Numbered from the stretch's first letter, positions 32,971 through 44,862 are shown. The stretch: DNA of 64,000 nt from Liopterus haemorrhoidalis (GCA_963971575.1 OZ020612.1:66399869-66463868), one strand, 5' to 3'. Made by a program: numbers and translations. The notes: generated by a model not told the origin, from the letters alone.

Positions 32971-35017
32971 GTCTTTTGACTGAAAGTGTTGTATTTAGAT
33001 GGCATATACGGCAGGATTTTTCGGGAATTTCTGGTTCTGAAGCAGCCAACGCACAGATACTACATTAAAGAAGACACATTAAAAACTAAATTTTTGTTAA
33101 ATATGCATCTCTTTTTGCATGAACGCTCTTTATTTATAAAAGTTAATTTATCAAAACTAATCTTAGGCGAGTATACCCAATACCTCCTGGATCGTCCAAT
33201 GTTGTGGATAAGACCGGGAAATCTGATATATAATCAGATTTCTTTATGATAACATAGAAAATTCAAAACTTTACAGTTATAGAATAAAAAAACATTTTCC
33301 GCACCAAAAATGACCATCAGATAAAATGATTATGTAATAATTTAATTTCATTACCCATTGTTCGCCAGTTACGGTAAAATAAAATAATACCCCATTCAGA
33401 ATAAATCCCAAAATAATTTCTAGTGTTACAATTGTTGTGATAGTGATCTAGCAACATGCTGTAACACTTTTCATCAGCGAGTATGAACCTTGACAGTGAC
33501 ACTGGCATTGAGAATGTGAGATAGTGACATTCTCTGATGACCTAAAATGACAGTTATGGCTTTTGCAGCTGACTGCCACTTCGCATTTTTACAATTTATT
33601 AAACAGGTCCGAACGCGAATGTAGAACAATGAATACTTTTACAATGGACTCATTCTCTAACGCAAAAGGGCATTTCATATCATGATATAAAACCAAGTAC
33701 ATTCACGTTACTTGCAATCCAGCCAGAATGTGGACTAGACAGAACAGCATCAAGTACTGAACCGATTTTAATAAAGCATAGCTTAAAACCTGAACAGTTA
33801 ATGTAGCTACAGATAGAAGAAAACCGCATAAACATCGGATCAGCAGCTCTCGAGTGAAAAGCACACATACGGACGGACGGACAGACAGACAGCCTTTTCT
33901 ATACATAGTGATAAGACACATGAAAAATCCTGACACTTAACAGATCAAGATGGACTTACATGAGTGAGGCTAACTCAACAGACAATGCCAAATAAGACGG
34001 AAAGAGATACATATTTCCCATATATACATGGAAGTGATATTTTCGATAAGCCTGCCATTGTTTAAACCCTGAAAACCGGACCTTAATAATATTACGATAA
34101 GAGTTACGTAATATTTTAGCTGAGAGTGTAAATCGGTATTACATGGTGTTTTGTTTTTGTTGGGTTTTGTTGTAATTTAGGCTTTAATTCATGGAACACC
34201 CGAGGTGGAAGGAAGTGGTTGAACTATTGAATGAACAACGCTCCGTACGCTAGAACAGTGCTTATCAAACAAACTTATCATGAGAACCCTCTGTCAATGC
34301 AAAATAGTTTTTTATTACATCGCCTCTATTAAAACCTAACTTGGTCGCATGCTACTAATTATATACAATAACTAAATATATTCATATTTAAGACTTCGCA
34401 GAATTCGCAACAAATACGCCTTTATTGTATCCATTGTATGTCTTTATTGTAACTATGCAGTCTTCAAGTGCATACCTCAATGTATCCGAAATTAGGCAAC
34501 TTCCTGGATTTTTCAGTTAGAGCTTTTTCAAATTTTGTAATTAAGAATATATTTTAATTACTACAAATGAAAACAATTAATCGTATTATGTATTTACAAT
34601 AATACACAGAAAAAAAATTAATTCAAGATATTTAGTTAAAAAAATTAATTCGTTTGTCAGGACCCAGTTTTGTTTCTCAGTCACCCGTATGCAAATATTA
34701 ATAAGACCCTGTTGTTTGTTACACCTTAAAAACTACTTCTTGATAGCTACTTTTGATAAACTTTACTTTTAAAATAATTATTGTAGCTACAGATTTTTAA
34801 TATAGGTGGTTAATTAGATACAACACTATCCGAAATACGGCTATTTTCTTCTACTGCAACCAACTTAGTAGATTTTCTACCAAATCTGGTAGAATGAAAT
34901 GTTGATCTAGTAGATAGAAAATCTTGTAAATTATATAATCTGTCCAAAGGCATTTTTTTTTTTATTTATTTATTTTTTTTCATCACTTATGTTCGTTTTT
35001 CTTTTTACAGACTGCCA
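32971..35017. other. Gene-free stretch with a GGAC/GACA repeat
   Basis: I find no exon. At 33868-33893 GGACGGACGGACAGACAGACAG suggests the GTCY array of another HINE-like fragment. The rest is unassigned. Confidence 0.4.
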
Positions 35018-35077
35018 CAAATATAAGGTAGGCACTGTGATCATACCTATTTCGATGGATGTCCACGAATTGAGGAT
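35018..35077 (+). mobile_element. HINE-like family 2, short fragment
   Basis: TATAAGGTAGGCACTGTGAT through CACGAATTGAGG matches the 5' part of the copies at 6807 and 58834. It ends where a pogo-like element is inserted. Confidence 0.6.
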
Positions 35078-35079
35078 TA

Positions 35080-35617
35080 TGGGAAGCCGGGGCATAACGA
35101 GCTCCTCTCTTTTTGGCTATTAAAGCATGCCGCCATGTTTCGGTGCATTCCAATCACGTTCAGTACTTCGCTAGTGTCTTCCGAGATTGGTTGCATGACT
35201 GAGAGCTGGCGTTTACATTTTGTAAATTGGTGAAACGTGTTTTTTGCTGTGTTGATATATTTTTCACACATATCCAGACGTTGATTCGCTCCAGTGCACA
35301 TTGTTCTTGCGCTGGAGAAGATGATAACGATGAGGAATGTACTCACGTGTGTTCATTCTGCGCCAGATTTTAGCTGATTGCCCATTATACCCCGCCCGTG
35401 CTCATTCTACCCCGACACCAGGGCAAAATGAGCACAAGGAAGCTTTTTTTATATCGTCATAACTTTTATTTTTGTATTTTTCTAAGTTTTTTTACTGTCT
35501 GTAATAATTAAACAATAAATCATCTTACGAAAAAAAGTATTTCGAAATTTTTTACGATATTCCTTATGAATTTATTAAAGATAATCCTTAACGTGCCCAT
35601 TATGCCCCGGCTTCCCC
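35080..35617 (-). mobile_element. TA-flanked element with GGGAAGCCGGGGCATAA ends (pogo/Tigger-like)
   Basis: The ends GGGAAGCCGGGGCATAA and its inverse are flanked by TA (35078-35079, 35618-35619). The block repeats CCCATTATNCCCCG internally. A minus-strand frame (35346-35077, NTFHQFTKCKRQLSVMQPIS) may be residual transposase tail, as in Tigger-like elements, but it is not diagnostic. Confidence 0.65.
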
Positions 35618-35618
35618 T

Positions 35619-35907
35619 ACGTATTTTGTAGTGGCAGTTCTGTGGTGGGGTATTTTTTCATCATCTTGATATTTCCATCCATCTTCCTGTTTTTCGGTCA
35701 TCACTTTCGATTCATCTTCTTTTTTTAAGTCATCATTTCGATACGCCTTTTTTTTCCGTCGCTTCGGTTCATGTTTGGTAAAATTCTGGTAGATTTTATT
35801 GGCACTCTTGGTGGAAAACGAATCTCCACTGTTGGCAACACTGACTGCAACATTGGAGACGTCTAGTAATTGGACTGACAGTTTGAAGTAAAACACATCC
35901 AACATTA
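35619..35907 (-). other. Unrecognised open frame rich in Lys/Glu
   Basis: The minus strand is open from about 35923 to 35600. It reads DSFSTKSANKIYQNFTKHEP followed by a basic KRRKKK stretch and an acidic tail. It resembles a transposon-protein C-terminus, but I do not recognise it. It runs across two element borders, which argues against a real gene. Confidence 0.3.
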
Positions 35908-36477
35908 TAGACCGGGAGCTCATGACAGTTTTTGGTCTCCGATTTCATACAGCATGCCTTTTGGAGGAGAGAATATTTACCCTGTGACAACAAAAAAGGG
36001 ATGGTACTAAACCCCTGCACGCTTTCCGGTCACATGGAAAATTGCATTTCCACTTAAACGCAAAATTTTTGTGATTTTCTCTGATTTAATATTGCTTGCC
36101 CTTTTGTCAAAAGAAAGTTATAACAAATTTAAAGTCTTTTAAATATATGCATGCGATTCGGAGGGTCCCAAAGGGCTCAAACGGTCATGTGATCTTGTAA
36201 TAAAAAAATATGATTTTCCGCGTTTTCATACAGCATGCCTATAATTAAAAGACTTTAAATTTGTTATAACTTTCTTTTGACAAAAGGGCAAGCAATATTA
36301 AATCAGAGAAAAACACAAAAATGTTGTGCAAGTGGAAATGCAATTTTCCCTATGACCGGAAAGCGTGCAGGGGTTTAGTGCCATCCACTTTTTTGTTGTC
36401 ACAGGGTAAATATTCTCTCCTCCAAAAGGCATGCTGTATGAAATCGGAGACCAAAAATGTCATGAGCTCCCGGTCTA
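35908..36477. mobile_element. Long-TIR foldback element, ~235-bp arms
   Basis: The ends TAGACCGGGAGCTCATGACA and its inverse start two arms of about 235 bp each (35908-36143 and 36242-36477). The arms are almost fully complementary around a loop of about 100 bp. The flank is TTA on both sides (35905-35907, 36478-36480), a 3-bp duplication that fits PIF/Harbinger. The open frames across the arms are mirror images and not genes. Confidence 0.9.
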
Positions 36478-36480
36478 TTA

Positions 36481-36935
36481 TTCGTGTTAATTGGGCTAGA
36501 CGATTCTTGGGGGTAAATTCGCATGTATCGGTGATTGTGTGGATTGTCCGGAATACAGTTTAAGTGTCGCTGTCCCAGTACAATAATCCGTGAAGCTGCG
36601 TGTATCAATTAAAGCGCTCTATCGTACATCTGTCGGTTCGGAGCTGAGACGCAGCGCTGCAGTGTTTTCTTTCCATTATCTTATACTTTAGGATGAGTTA
36701 TAATATCTTTGTTATGCTGACAACGCTTCCTATAGCTCGAGGGCGCATCGTATACCATCGCTACACTGCACCGCAATGTTTGCCTTTAAGTACCATTATG
36801 AAAATAAATAGAAACACCAAGCGTTTTCTATGTTTTGCACAATCAAACTGATCATGAAAGAAAATCACACATATACTGCGAGACATTGAAAAAAATTCAA
36901 CACTAAGTAAAGGTAAATGTTACGGAAGTTCAATT
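36481..36935. other. Unassigned DNA
   Basis: No recognisable exon or element. Confidence 0.35.
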
Positions 36936-36995
36936 TTTAGGGTTTTGTAGGTATAACCAAAAAACCCTTAAACCGTCATTTTGTCGTCTGTCATG
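36936..36995 (+). mobile_element. HINE-X solitary 5' end
   Basis: TTTTTAGGGTTTTGTAGG with the 5' hairpin and the start of the GTC array stands alone, about 145 bp before a full copy in the same orientation. Confidence 0.75.
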
Positions 36996-37140
36996 TCAGT
37001 CATGTTCAAATATGTCGCCATTCACTGCTAAGAAGAAAGCAAGTCTTTGTAAAAATTGCCTATCGGTTATTTTTGCGTATTCCTTGATAATTTTATGTTT
37101 TAGGGAATTAATGTCTGGATGCCTTGCTTCGCATACTTAG

Positions 37141-38276
37141 CTTTTTAAGATTTTGTAGGTATGATTAAAAAACCCTTATACCGTCATTTGGTCGGCTGTC
37201 TGTCTGTATGTCTGTCTGTCTGTATGTCTGTCTGTCTGTTTGTCTGTCTGTCTCTTCGGTAAAAATTATAGCCAAACGGCTAAACCTAGAGAGTTGAAAT
37301 TTAGCATGCTTATACAACTTTTTGACCCGCACATAGGAAAAATACTAAAATATCTAAAAAAACATATCCCCCTAAAAATATAAACAAATATCTGCTCATT
37401 CAAATATTCTGACAATTCAGAAAAAAAAACATTTTTTTAAATTCTGAGTAGGGTATCAAATGAAAGCCCATAGTACGTGGATTAACGATCAAAATTTTAT
37501 TTTTGCAAAATAAATTATTTTGACGCGGTTTTTGCCAAAATTGTGCAAAAAAAATTATCCCACACCCTGTAGCCCAGATGGTTTAAACTAAAAATCTGAA
37601 AAAAATTCTAAGTAATGTACATTGGTGTGAACCGAAATAGTACAACAGGAATTTTTGATCAGATTATGTTTTCGGAAAATAACGCATTTTTGTGTTTTTT
37701 TGTTGCCGACGTAAATATTTAATACGTTATGTAACACAGTAAACCAGTACACTTTAATGGTGTAATGGTTTCCTTCTCACTTTCTAAGTTGTAAACCAAG
37801 ATTCGCTTCCGGTCTGGAGACAATTTTATTTTGTTTTTTTTTTGCATTATTATTTTGTTTAAATTATTTTTTCACAATTCTAGTTATATTTTGGCAAATG
37901 TTGCATTTAATTTTTAAAAGCGTAAATTTAATAACCAGTGGGAAGTGTTGAAATTATAATTTAATTCTATGTTTCAATGTATACGAAATCAGAGGGGCGG
38001 AACTTATGCCTTAAAACAACCGGCTTCCATTGGTTGTTTCAACCAATGGAAGCCATAGGCGCAATTTTCAAAAACTTAATGAACCTTGCTATATAAAAAA
38101 AAAAAATACTACACATATTTAAAAACCTAAATAATGGTATTAGGCATTCGAATTAAAATTAACAAAAAAAAATATTTTAACATAAAATTTGTTTTGGCAT
38201 CCCAAATAATCATTTTTCACTTACTAAATACCTGCGAAACCCTGAAATGTGTGGAAATTCACACTTCACATCAATT
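37141..38276 (+). mobile_element. HINE-X copy B
   Basis: It starts TTTTTAAGATTTTGTAGG and has a mixed GTCT/GTAT array (37196-37252). The CCAAACGGCTAAACCTAGAG block, the body and the 3' subterminal repeat ACCTGCGAAACCCTG follow. The last segment, TGTGTGGAAATTCACACTTC, forms the 3' hairpin. The tRNA-like cassette is at 37745-37820. Confidence 0.85.
37745..37820 (+). ncRNA. tRNA-like cassette of HINE-X copy B
   Basis: An A-box type TGGTGTAATGG (37758) and a B-box type GATTCGCTTCC (37800) are 42 nt apart. The sequence between them is unlike that of the other copies. Stems are weak. Confidence 0.45.
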
Positions 38277-38324
38277 TTTTTCTAATTTTATTGACTGCAA
38301 TAAACAATTACTTTCTGGCTGATA

Positions 38325-38734
38325 CAGTCTGTTCCAAACGGTTAGGCGGAACTAAATGGGAATTTCGTTCTTTTAGGTTGTCACGAGAAGGGACCTTGCT
38401 TGGGTTATTTCCTTTTTCACGTTGGAATGTCAAAATTTAAAATTCCAACAATGAAACCATGGAAACGAATGACAAAAATCAAAATTAAATTATTTTTTTA
38501 CGTATTTTAATGACAAAAAAATAAATAAATGGGATATTTGTATTAAGAATGACACAAAAAAAAAAACAAATATAAAGAAAATGACATTTTAAAATGATAT
38601 TAACCTTAACCAAAAAATGTTTAATGTAAGTATGATTTACAAAGCTTAAACAAAACGGCCAAAAAGCATGATTTAAACGATGAAAGCAACTAGATTGCAA
38701 AATCTAGTTCCGCCTAAGCGTTTGGAACAGACTT
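38325..38734. mobile_element. Tc1-like MITE, 410 bp
   Basis: CAGTCTGTTCCAAACGGTTA followed by GGCGGAACTA, and its inverse, bound the element. TA flanks both sides. The same ends recur at 39898-40541 and 40223-40394. Non-coding. Confidence 0.85.
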
Positions 38735-39767
38735 TAGTCACGAATCTAAGGCCTTTGAATAAAAAATAAAATAATTAGGCAATCAAATTTCAATAGTTAC
38801 TGGCCTACTATGAATTTTATTAAAAAATATTAGTCAGTTTTGAAAATATTTAATTTTATATTTTTTTTTAAGGTTGTAGAAAAAAAAACAGGTGTGAAAA
38901 GAGTTTTAAGCACACGACCTGTATCACGTCTACCGCCTAAAACATTCCCGTTTCGCTACTTATTGCATAAATATCTATTTAAATTGTGGTATTTAGCTTG
39001 ATGCGCCCCTGTCCCATAGTGTTGTAGACAAGTCGTAGAAATATTTGTGCAGTAGACAGAAATCAATCGTATGCAGTTAGTCTCTGTGTGAATTCAAGAA
39101 ATAACGCAGCAAAAGCATCGTCCATAAGTAATGTACAGTCTTGTAGTATAGCCATCCGTTCGGTCCAGCTTCACTGTATAAATTAAATGTACGCCGTAGA
39201 AAACTAGCGTTTTAACCTGGGGCTATTGCATCTGCTTATGCGTACGAGCTCACATTATCTGCGAGCGAGAAGTAGGCGTGCATCTTTACTTTCGTATGAT
39301 TGAAACTTGTTTAGATACCAGCGGGCATGCAAAGAGGCAATGGCGTGGTCTTCTTGCCTCAGTCTTTATTTACCATGTTATACCTACCTATACTCCCGAT
39401 ATTTCAGTGAAAGTGACATTACATGATATATCTAATAGATGTCTCTGATACCAGGATGAAAATTCGTTAGGCGGCTCTACACTGTGTCAATGATGGCACA
39501 TAAACGATCTGGAGAAACGAATTCATCAAGAAAGAGACAAAGACATCCATAAGATGACAGTCAGACCAATTATACTGCCCAACAAAATATTTTTTTTATC
39601 TTGGTGCCGGAAAAGTAAGAACTGATTTTGGATATTTTTGATGTGCTGATTCCAAAAATACCTGACTCTTTTTCGTAGCAGCTCAAGTTTTTGAGATACA
39701 AACTAATTGATTTTAGTTTTTTATCTAAAAACGGTAAACTTCTTCTTTGGACAGCAAAGTGGATATA
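38735..39767. other. Unassigned DNA
   Basis: No gene or element is recognisable. Part of it (39590-39770) may belong to the same unknown transposon gene that continues at 40923. Confidence 0.3.
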
Positions 39768-39897
39768 CAAAATATCAGGGATGGGGAGTCGATAGAAAAA
39801 TTATCGACTCCCGACTCTCGACTCCGGAGTCGATATTTTTGAAAATCGACTCCGACTCCGACTCCGACTCCCGACTCCTTTCACTTGTAAATTGTAA

Positions 39898-40541
39898 AGT
39901 CTATTCTAAATGTTTAAGCGGAACTAAATGGAATATTTATTTCTTGAATTATTCAAATTTCAAGTTCAAAAAATAACGATCAAAGTGGGCTTTTGTTAAA
40001 CAAAATGATACAAAGCCTCATTCAATACTTAAAAGTTAATAGATTTCGATATCTAATTCCTATCTAATTAAATCAAAGAAACAGACTATACTTACATTAA
40101 ATATCTTGGGTTTGGGTGAGCTGTTTTTAATAAATGTCATTTTCATTGACTATTGAGTTATTTTTAATACAAATTTTCGAATATGTTAGTTTAAAAAAAA
40201 AAGTGTTTTATATTTTATATGAAGTCTGTTCCTTTGGTTTAGGCGGAACTAGATTTTCAATTCTAGTTACTTTTACCGTTTGATTGATGCTTTTGATCAT
40301 TTTGTTCAGGAAAAGTCAACTTCAATATATAAAAATATATCTAATGACAACTTAAAATTCCGGTTAGTTCCGCCTAATTGTTTGTAACAGACTGTACTTT
40401 ATTTTTCATAACATGTCACTTTTTTCTTTTGACATATAGATTTTAGCTGCCAACATGAAATATGAAATAATCACAAAGCTAGTTGCAACTTGAGAAAATA
40501 AAAATCCAGTTTAGTTCCGTTTTAACATAATAAACAAAGTA
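39898..40541. mobile_element. Older Tc1-like MITE inside the hAT element
   Basis: Degraded versions of AGTCTGTTCCAAA...GCGGAACTA lie at both ends. It hosts the younger copy 40223-40394. Confidence 0.55.
40223..40394. mobile_element. Younger Tc1-like MITE nested inside the older one
   Basis: AGTCTGTTCCTTTGGTTTAG and, inverted, CAGTCTGTTACAAACAATTA are the ends. The right side has TA (40395-40396). It is the innermost layer of the nest. Confidence 0.7.
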
Positions 40542-40922
40542 TACAGAAAAAGAAAAATTAGATATGACTAAAAACAAAAATCTTTATCCTATATCATTAA
40601 TCTGTTAATATTAATTAAATTTTTAACTGGATAGCATGAAGGAAACCCTGTAAAACCGGTATTGAATATTTTTAATTTCATTTTCGTTCATGAACAGAGA
40701 ACAAAATATAGTTCCAGTTTCCGTGCTTTAAAAAATTCTGGCAGTATGGTATTTTGCTTTCGTTTTCGGATTGTTCCCATCCTTGATAAAAATGTAATCA
40801 AAGAGTCGGGAGTCGATAACTTTTTCCGACTCCCGACTCCGACTCCGACTCCTCCAAAATGCTTCGACTCCTCGACTCCCGACTCCCGACTCCGACTCCG
40901 ACTCCCCATCCCTGCAAAATAT

Positions 40923-41590
40923 CGTTGTTTTTTTAGTCTTTGGGACAGCAGAGCTAAAGATCAGCACTGAGTTAACAGAAATTGAGTGATTTCCATTAAG
41001 AAATGTCATAATTCGAGAAAAACAAAACGTTGTCAACGAACCTTTGGTTGCGAGAGAGAAAATTATATTTCCACCCTTGCATATCAAGTTTGGGCTTATG
41101 TAGCAATTTTTGAAGGCTTCTAAATCGAGATGGACTTTGTGTAGGCTACTTGACACGTAAATTTCCTGGGGTTAACTCTGAAAAACTGAAAGCCAGAATA
41201 TTTGATGGTCCTCAGATAAGGCAACCTACTGAAGATCAACAATCCAATCCAACCGCATCAATGAAGGAGATTGAATCTAATTCTTGGTGTTCATTTATTC
41301 AAGTAGTACAAAATTTTCTTGGAAATCATAAGGCAGAGAATTAATAGAAGATATGCTTTCCAACTTTAATATTCTCGGTTGTATTATGACCACTTACCAG
41401 AAAACCTAGGTGATTTTAGTGAAGAATCGGGGGAAAGATTCCATCAGGACATAAAACTATGGAAGATAGATATCAAGGAAGATAAAATAGCCACATGATG
41501 GCCTACTACTGTAGGAGTCTTCAGAGAGACTGTTCTGGTAAACTCCATGCTAGAAAGTCGTACAAAAGAACATTTTTAAGTGATAAGTGA
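40923..41590 (+). pseudogene. Fragment of a multicopy arthropod protein of unknown function
   Basis: The plus strand reads REKIIFPPLHIKFGLM, then after a stop and frame change KFPGVNSEKLKARIFDGPQI and SFIQVVQNFLGNHKAEN. After another change it reads PENLGDFSEESGERFHQDIK. I recognise this order of motifs as a protein found in many copies in arthropod genomes and usually unnamed, most likely transposon-encoded. No enzymatic function is known to me. Several stops and shifts make it a pseudogene. The hAT element at 39776 stands directly before it and may have split it. Confidence 0.55.
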
Positions 41591-41730
41591 TGAATGTATA
41601 TTTATCTGAATGTATTTTTTTCTGGTCGATACAAATTATGAATTATACTTACTCCTGCCATAAATACTGTTTGCACAAACCTGTTAGGTCAATTTATTTT
41701 TCTACATGAAAATATAACACGTTTATAGGT

Positions 41731-42540
41731 TTGTGTTTATACTTTATCTCAGTATATAGTTTTAAAACATTGAAATTATTAATCAAGACGATACAGAAAA
41801 TCACCGTTATTGGTCTTCTTCATAAGCGTGGTTTGTCAAAAAGTGATATTTTTAAAACATTACAGTCACTCATCAGCCATCCAGGTATCAGCAGAATGTT
41901 TGTGTATCGAGCTGTCAAGTTGTTCGAGAAGACTGATCAGGTAGACCAAGAATTGTTCATACGCCAGAAGCTGTTAAAGCAGTTTATGCTCGAATTCGCC
42001 GCAACCTGTAGAGAAAACAAAAAATCTCGCGAAATGAAATTTACAGGAAGATCAATATCACATATAATTAAATTTGACCTAAAACTTGGTGCTTACAAAA
42101 GGCATTCAGGCCATTCATTAATAGATGATCTAAAGAAAAAGAGAACAGAAAAGGCAAAGTGACTGTTGGTTCAATACACGAATGATTACCGACAAATCCG
42201 TTTTACGGACGAGAAAAATTTTACTGCCGAAGAAAGTTTTAATAAACAAAATGATAGAGTTCATGCTCGGTCATCTCTAGAAGCAAGTCGACTTGTTCAG
42301 AGGGTTGCAAGAGGTCATTATCTCGCATATGTGATAGTTTGGTGTGGAGTCAGTTATGAAGACGTGACAAAACACAATTCTTGTGAAAAAGGAGTAAAAA
42401 TATCGGCGAAATTGTACCAATAAACGGTCCTACACAACGTCGTAATCCGTCTTAGTACGACTTTATTAAATAATAAGCAATGGGATCTTTTCAACAAGAT
42501 TCAGAGTCCACTCATAAAGCATAAACCACGCAAAGTTGGC
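41731..42540 (+). pseudogene. Tc1/mariner-superfamily transposase remnant
   Basis: From about 41800 the plus strand reads VIGLLHKRGLSKSDIFKTLQ (HTH) and ISHIIKFDLKLGAYKRHSGH. The first catalytic region follows in IRFTDEKNFTAEESFNKQND, then RVHARSS and YVIVWCGV. After further shifts FQQDSESTHKA and SWLKINVPDFIDAD mark the second catalytic region. The third acidic residue is lost where a minus-strand mariner begins. The motif style (FTDEK, QNDRV) is that of the mariner-like families with a longer D-D spacing. The exact subfamily is open. Confidence 0.8.
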
Positions 42541-42599
42541 TCAAGATAAACGTACCTGATTTCATCGATGCGGATTACAAATACAGATTACGAATTAAC

Positions 42600-43030
42600 A
42601 TAGTATCTTTGATTATTGTCGCATCGCTCCAGTAGCCTCCGTATCCCGTCGTAAACAAATCTTTTGATTGACGACGCAACTAATTTTGCACCGTATCGAG
42701 CATTTCCTTATTAGAGTAAAATCACTTGTCTCCCAAGAACTAATGTTTAAAATCCCAGCCAATCCTTCACAGATATTCACGTATTGCTCGGATGAGCTGG
42801 TCAACTTTTTGAATGTTTCCATGATTCACAGCAGACGCGGATAAGCAGCATTCGGTCATTTTCATCCTGGAAGGATTTGCGCCAATCAGACTGTTCTGAG
42901 TAATAAACACTCTTCAAACTGTTTTTGAAGTCTCTGATAAATCTCAGTCGGTTTAACACCTTCATTGAACAGAAATTGAATAATTACACGCTGTATAACC
43001 GAATTTTAAACCTCGTTGGACGCCATCGTC
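42600..43030 (-). pseudogene. mariner deletion derivative
   Basis: Read on the minus strand, IQFLFNEGVKPTEIYQRLQK is a mariner-type HTH. It is followed, in broken frames, by VDQLIRAIREYL (linker). The sequence then jumps to a C-terminal-like LRRQSKDLF block. The catalytic core is missing. Confidence 0.65.
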
Positions 43031-43039
43031 AATAAAACT

Positions 43040-43730
43040 AACAGTACAGATACAGTCAAGTTACAATTATTTATGGCATTAGCCTATGATGAATATAAAA
43101 TCTCTTTGCTGTTTGATTACGTTCAGAAAAAAATATAATACAGATTAGTTTGACCATCTTAGGTGATGTGTTCTTATGAGTACAACTAATAACAATCCAG
43201 TAGATTTCGACTGCAGGAGTTACAAGAAATTCTGTCTGAAACAGAATTTTTCTCATTACTTCAACTTGTGAAGTAGAAACACCATTATTTGTGGAGTTAA
43301 TGAATATGTTTATTGGCGCTATTGTCTGGTTTCCTAAGTAAACTCGAGAGCCCTTTATTAATCTGCTTGAGTTTAATGTCCTCCAGTAGCAGAGACCATT
43401 GAAATACGCTTTGAACTCCGCAAATTTGCTCTTAATATACCAGTAAATTTACATTAGACAGAGCTCTAGATCCAAGCAATTACCAACAGACTAACAACGT
43501 CGCTAAATTCACGTCAAACTGGGATTAAACTGAACTTAATCGCACCAGAAAACGATTGGGTTTACGTGTCATAAAAATAAATGATCCACAATAGGGTATT
43601 CATAATTATGATTACTACACGGACCGATGTTTCGGAAACGTTTAAGGTTTAACATATTGTCCAACGCTTTGTTTATGGTTTTCTTCTTATTTGGGCACAA
43701 TCTGTCGGGTTGTATTAACTGTAAAAGTCA
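43040..43730. other. Unassigned DNA
   Basis: No recognisable gene or element. Confidence 0.35.
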
Positions 43731-44746
43731 TTTTTAGGGTTTTGTAGGTATGACCAAAATAGCGTCAGTTTGTCGTCTGTCTGTCTGTCTGTTCGGTAAA
43801 AATTGTAGCCAAACGGCTAAACCTAGAGAGTTGAGATTTGGCATTCTTATACAACTCTTTGACCCGCACATAGGAAAAATACTAAAACATCTAAAAAACA
43901 TATCCCCCTAAAAATATAAACAAATATGTGCTCATCAAAAAAATATATATTTTTAAAAAATTCTGAGTATGGTATCAAATGAAAGCCCTTAGAGTACGAG
44001 GATTAAAGATCAAAATTTTATTTTTGCAAAAAAAATTATTTGCGATTTTTGCCAAAATTGTGCAAAAAAAAATTGTGCCACACCCTGTAGCCCAGATGGT
44101 TTAGACTAAAAATCTGAAAAAATTCTAAGTAATGTACATTGGTGTGAACCGGAATAGTACAACAGGAATTTTTGATCAGATTATGTTTTCGGAAAATATC
44201 GCATTTTTTTGTGTTTTTAACTAAAATATGTTAAATATTTAATTCGCTATGTAACACGCTAGATCAGTAGCTCTTATAGCGTAGTTGGTTTTGTCATGCG
44301 CCTTGTAATTTGCAAACTAGAGTTCGAATCCTATTAATTTTTTTTTTGCATTTTAATTTTGTTTAAATTATTTTGTCAAAATTCTAGTTATATTTTGGTA
44401 AATGTTGCATTTAATTTTTAAAAGCGTAAATTTAATAACCAGTGGGTAGTGCTGAAATTATAATTTAATTCTATGTTTGACGAAATCAGAGGGCGGGGCT
44501 TATGATTTAAGCAACCAATGGAAGCCATTGGCGCAATTTTCAAAATCTTAATGAACCTTGCTATATAAAAAAAATACTGCACATTTTTAGAAACTTAAAT
44601 AATGGTAATAGGCATTCGAATTAAAATTCATAAAAAAATATTTTGCCATAAAATTTGTTTTGGCATTCCAAATAATCATCATTCAGTTACTAAATACCTG
44701 CAAAACCCAGAAATGTGTGAAAATTCACACTACACATCAATTTTTT
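43731..44746 (+). mobile_element. HINE-X copy C
   Basis: It starts TTTTTAGGGTTTTGTAGG, has a short GTCT array (43772-43792), the shared body and the 3' hairpin (GTGTGAAAATTCACAC). The tRNA-like cassette is at 44270-44340. It shares its 3' half of the cassette with copy F. Confidence 0.88.
44270..44340 (+). ncRNA. tRNA-like cassette of HINE-X copy C
   Basis: TAGCGTAGTTGG (A box, from 44277) and AGTTCGAATCC (B box, from 44321) are exactly 44 nt apart. That places them at tRNA positions 8 and 52. A T-run follows directly, as a pol III terminator would. Acceptor and T stems pair poorly. Confidence 0.55.
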
Positions 44747-44862
44747 CGATATATCTTCTATGATTTGCCAACCGTAACAATTTTAATGTGGCCCACAAAA
44801 TTTTTGCGACTAATTTCAAAACAATTTTTAATTGCTCAGAATCTGATGTCTTACAGTGATGA

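Larger units (their letters stand above)
39776..40914. mobile_element. hAT element with (GACTCC)n hexamer ends
   Basis: CAGGGATGGGGAGTCG and its inverse CGACTCCCCATCCCTG are the ends. The flanks CAAAATAT (39768-39775 and 40915-40922) are a perfect 8-bp duplication. Just inside each end lie arrays of GACTCC/GAGTCG hexamers that can fold on each other. No transposase is left. Two Tc1-like MITEs are nested inside. Confidence 0.93.

Noticed and set aside
35600..36020. Overlapping minus-strand open frames as genes
   Set aside because: They cross borders of two transposable elements and mirror frames in the foldback arm at 36321-36563.
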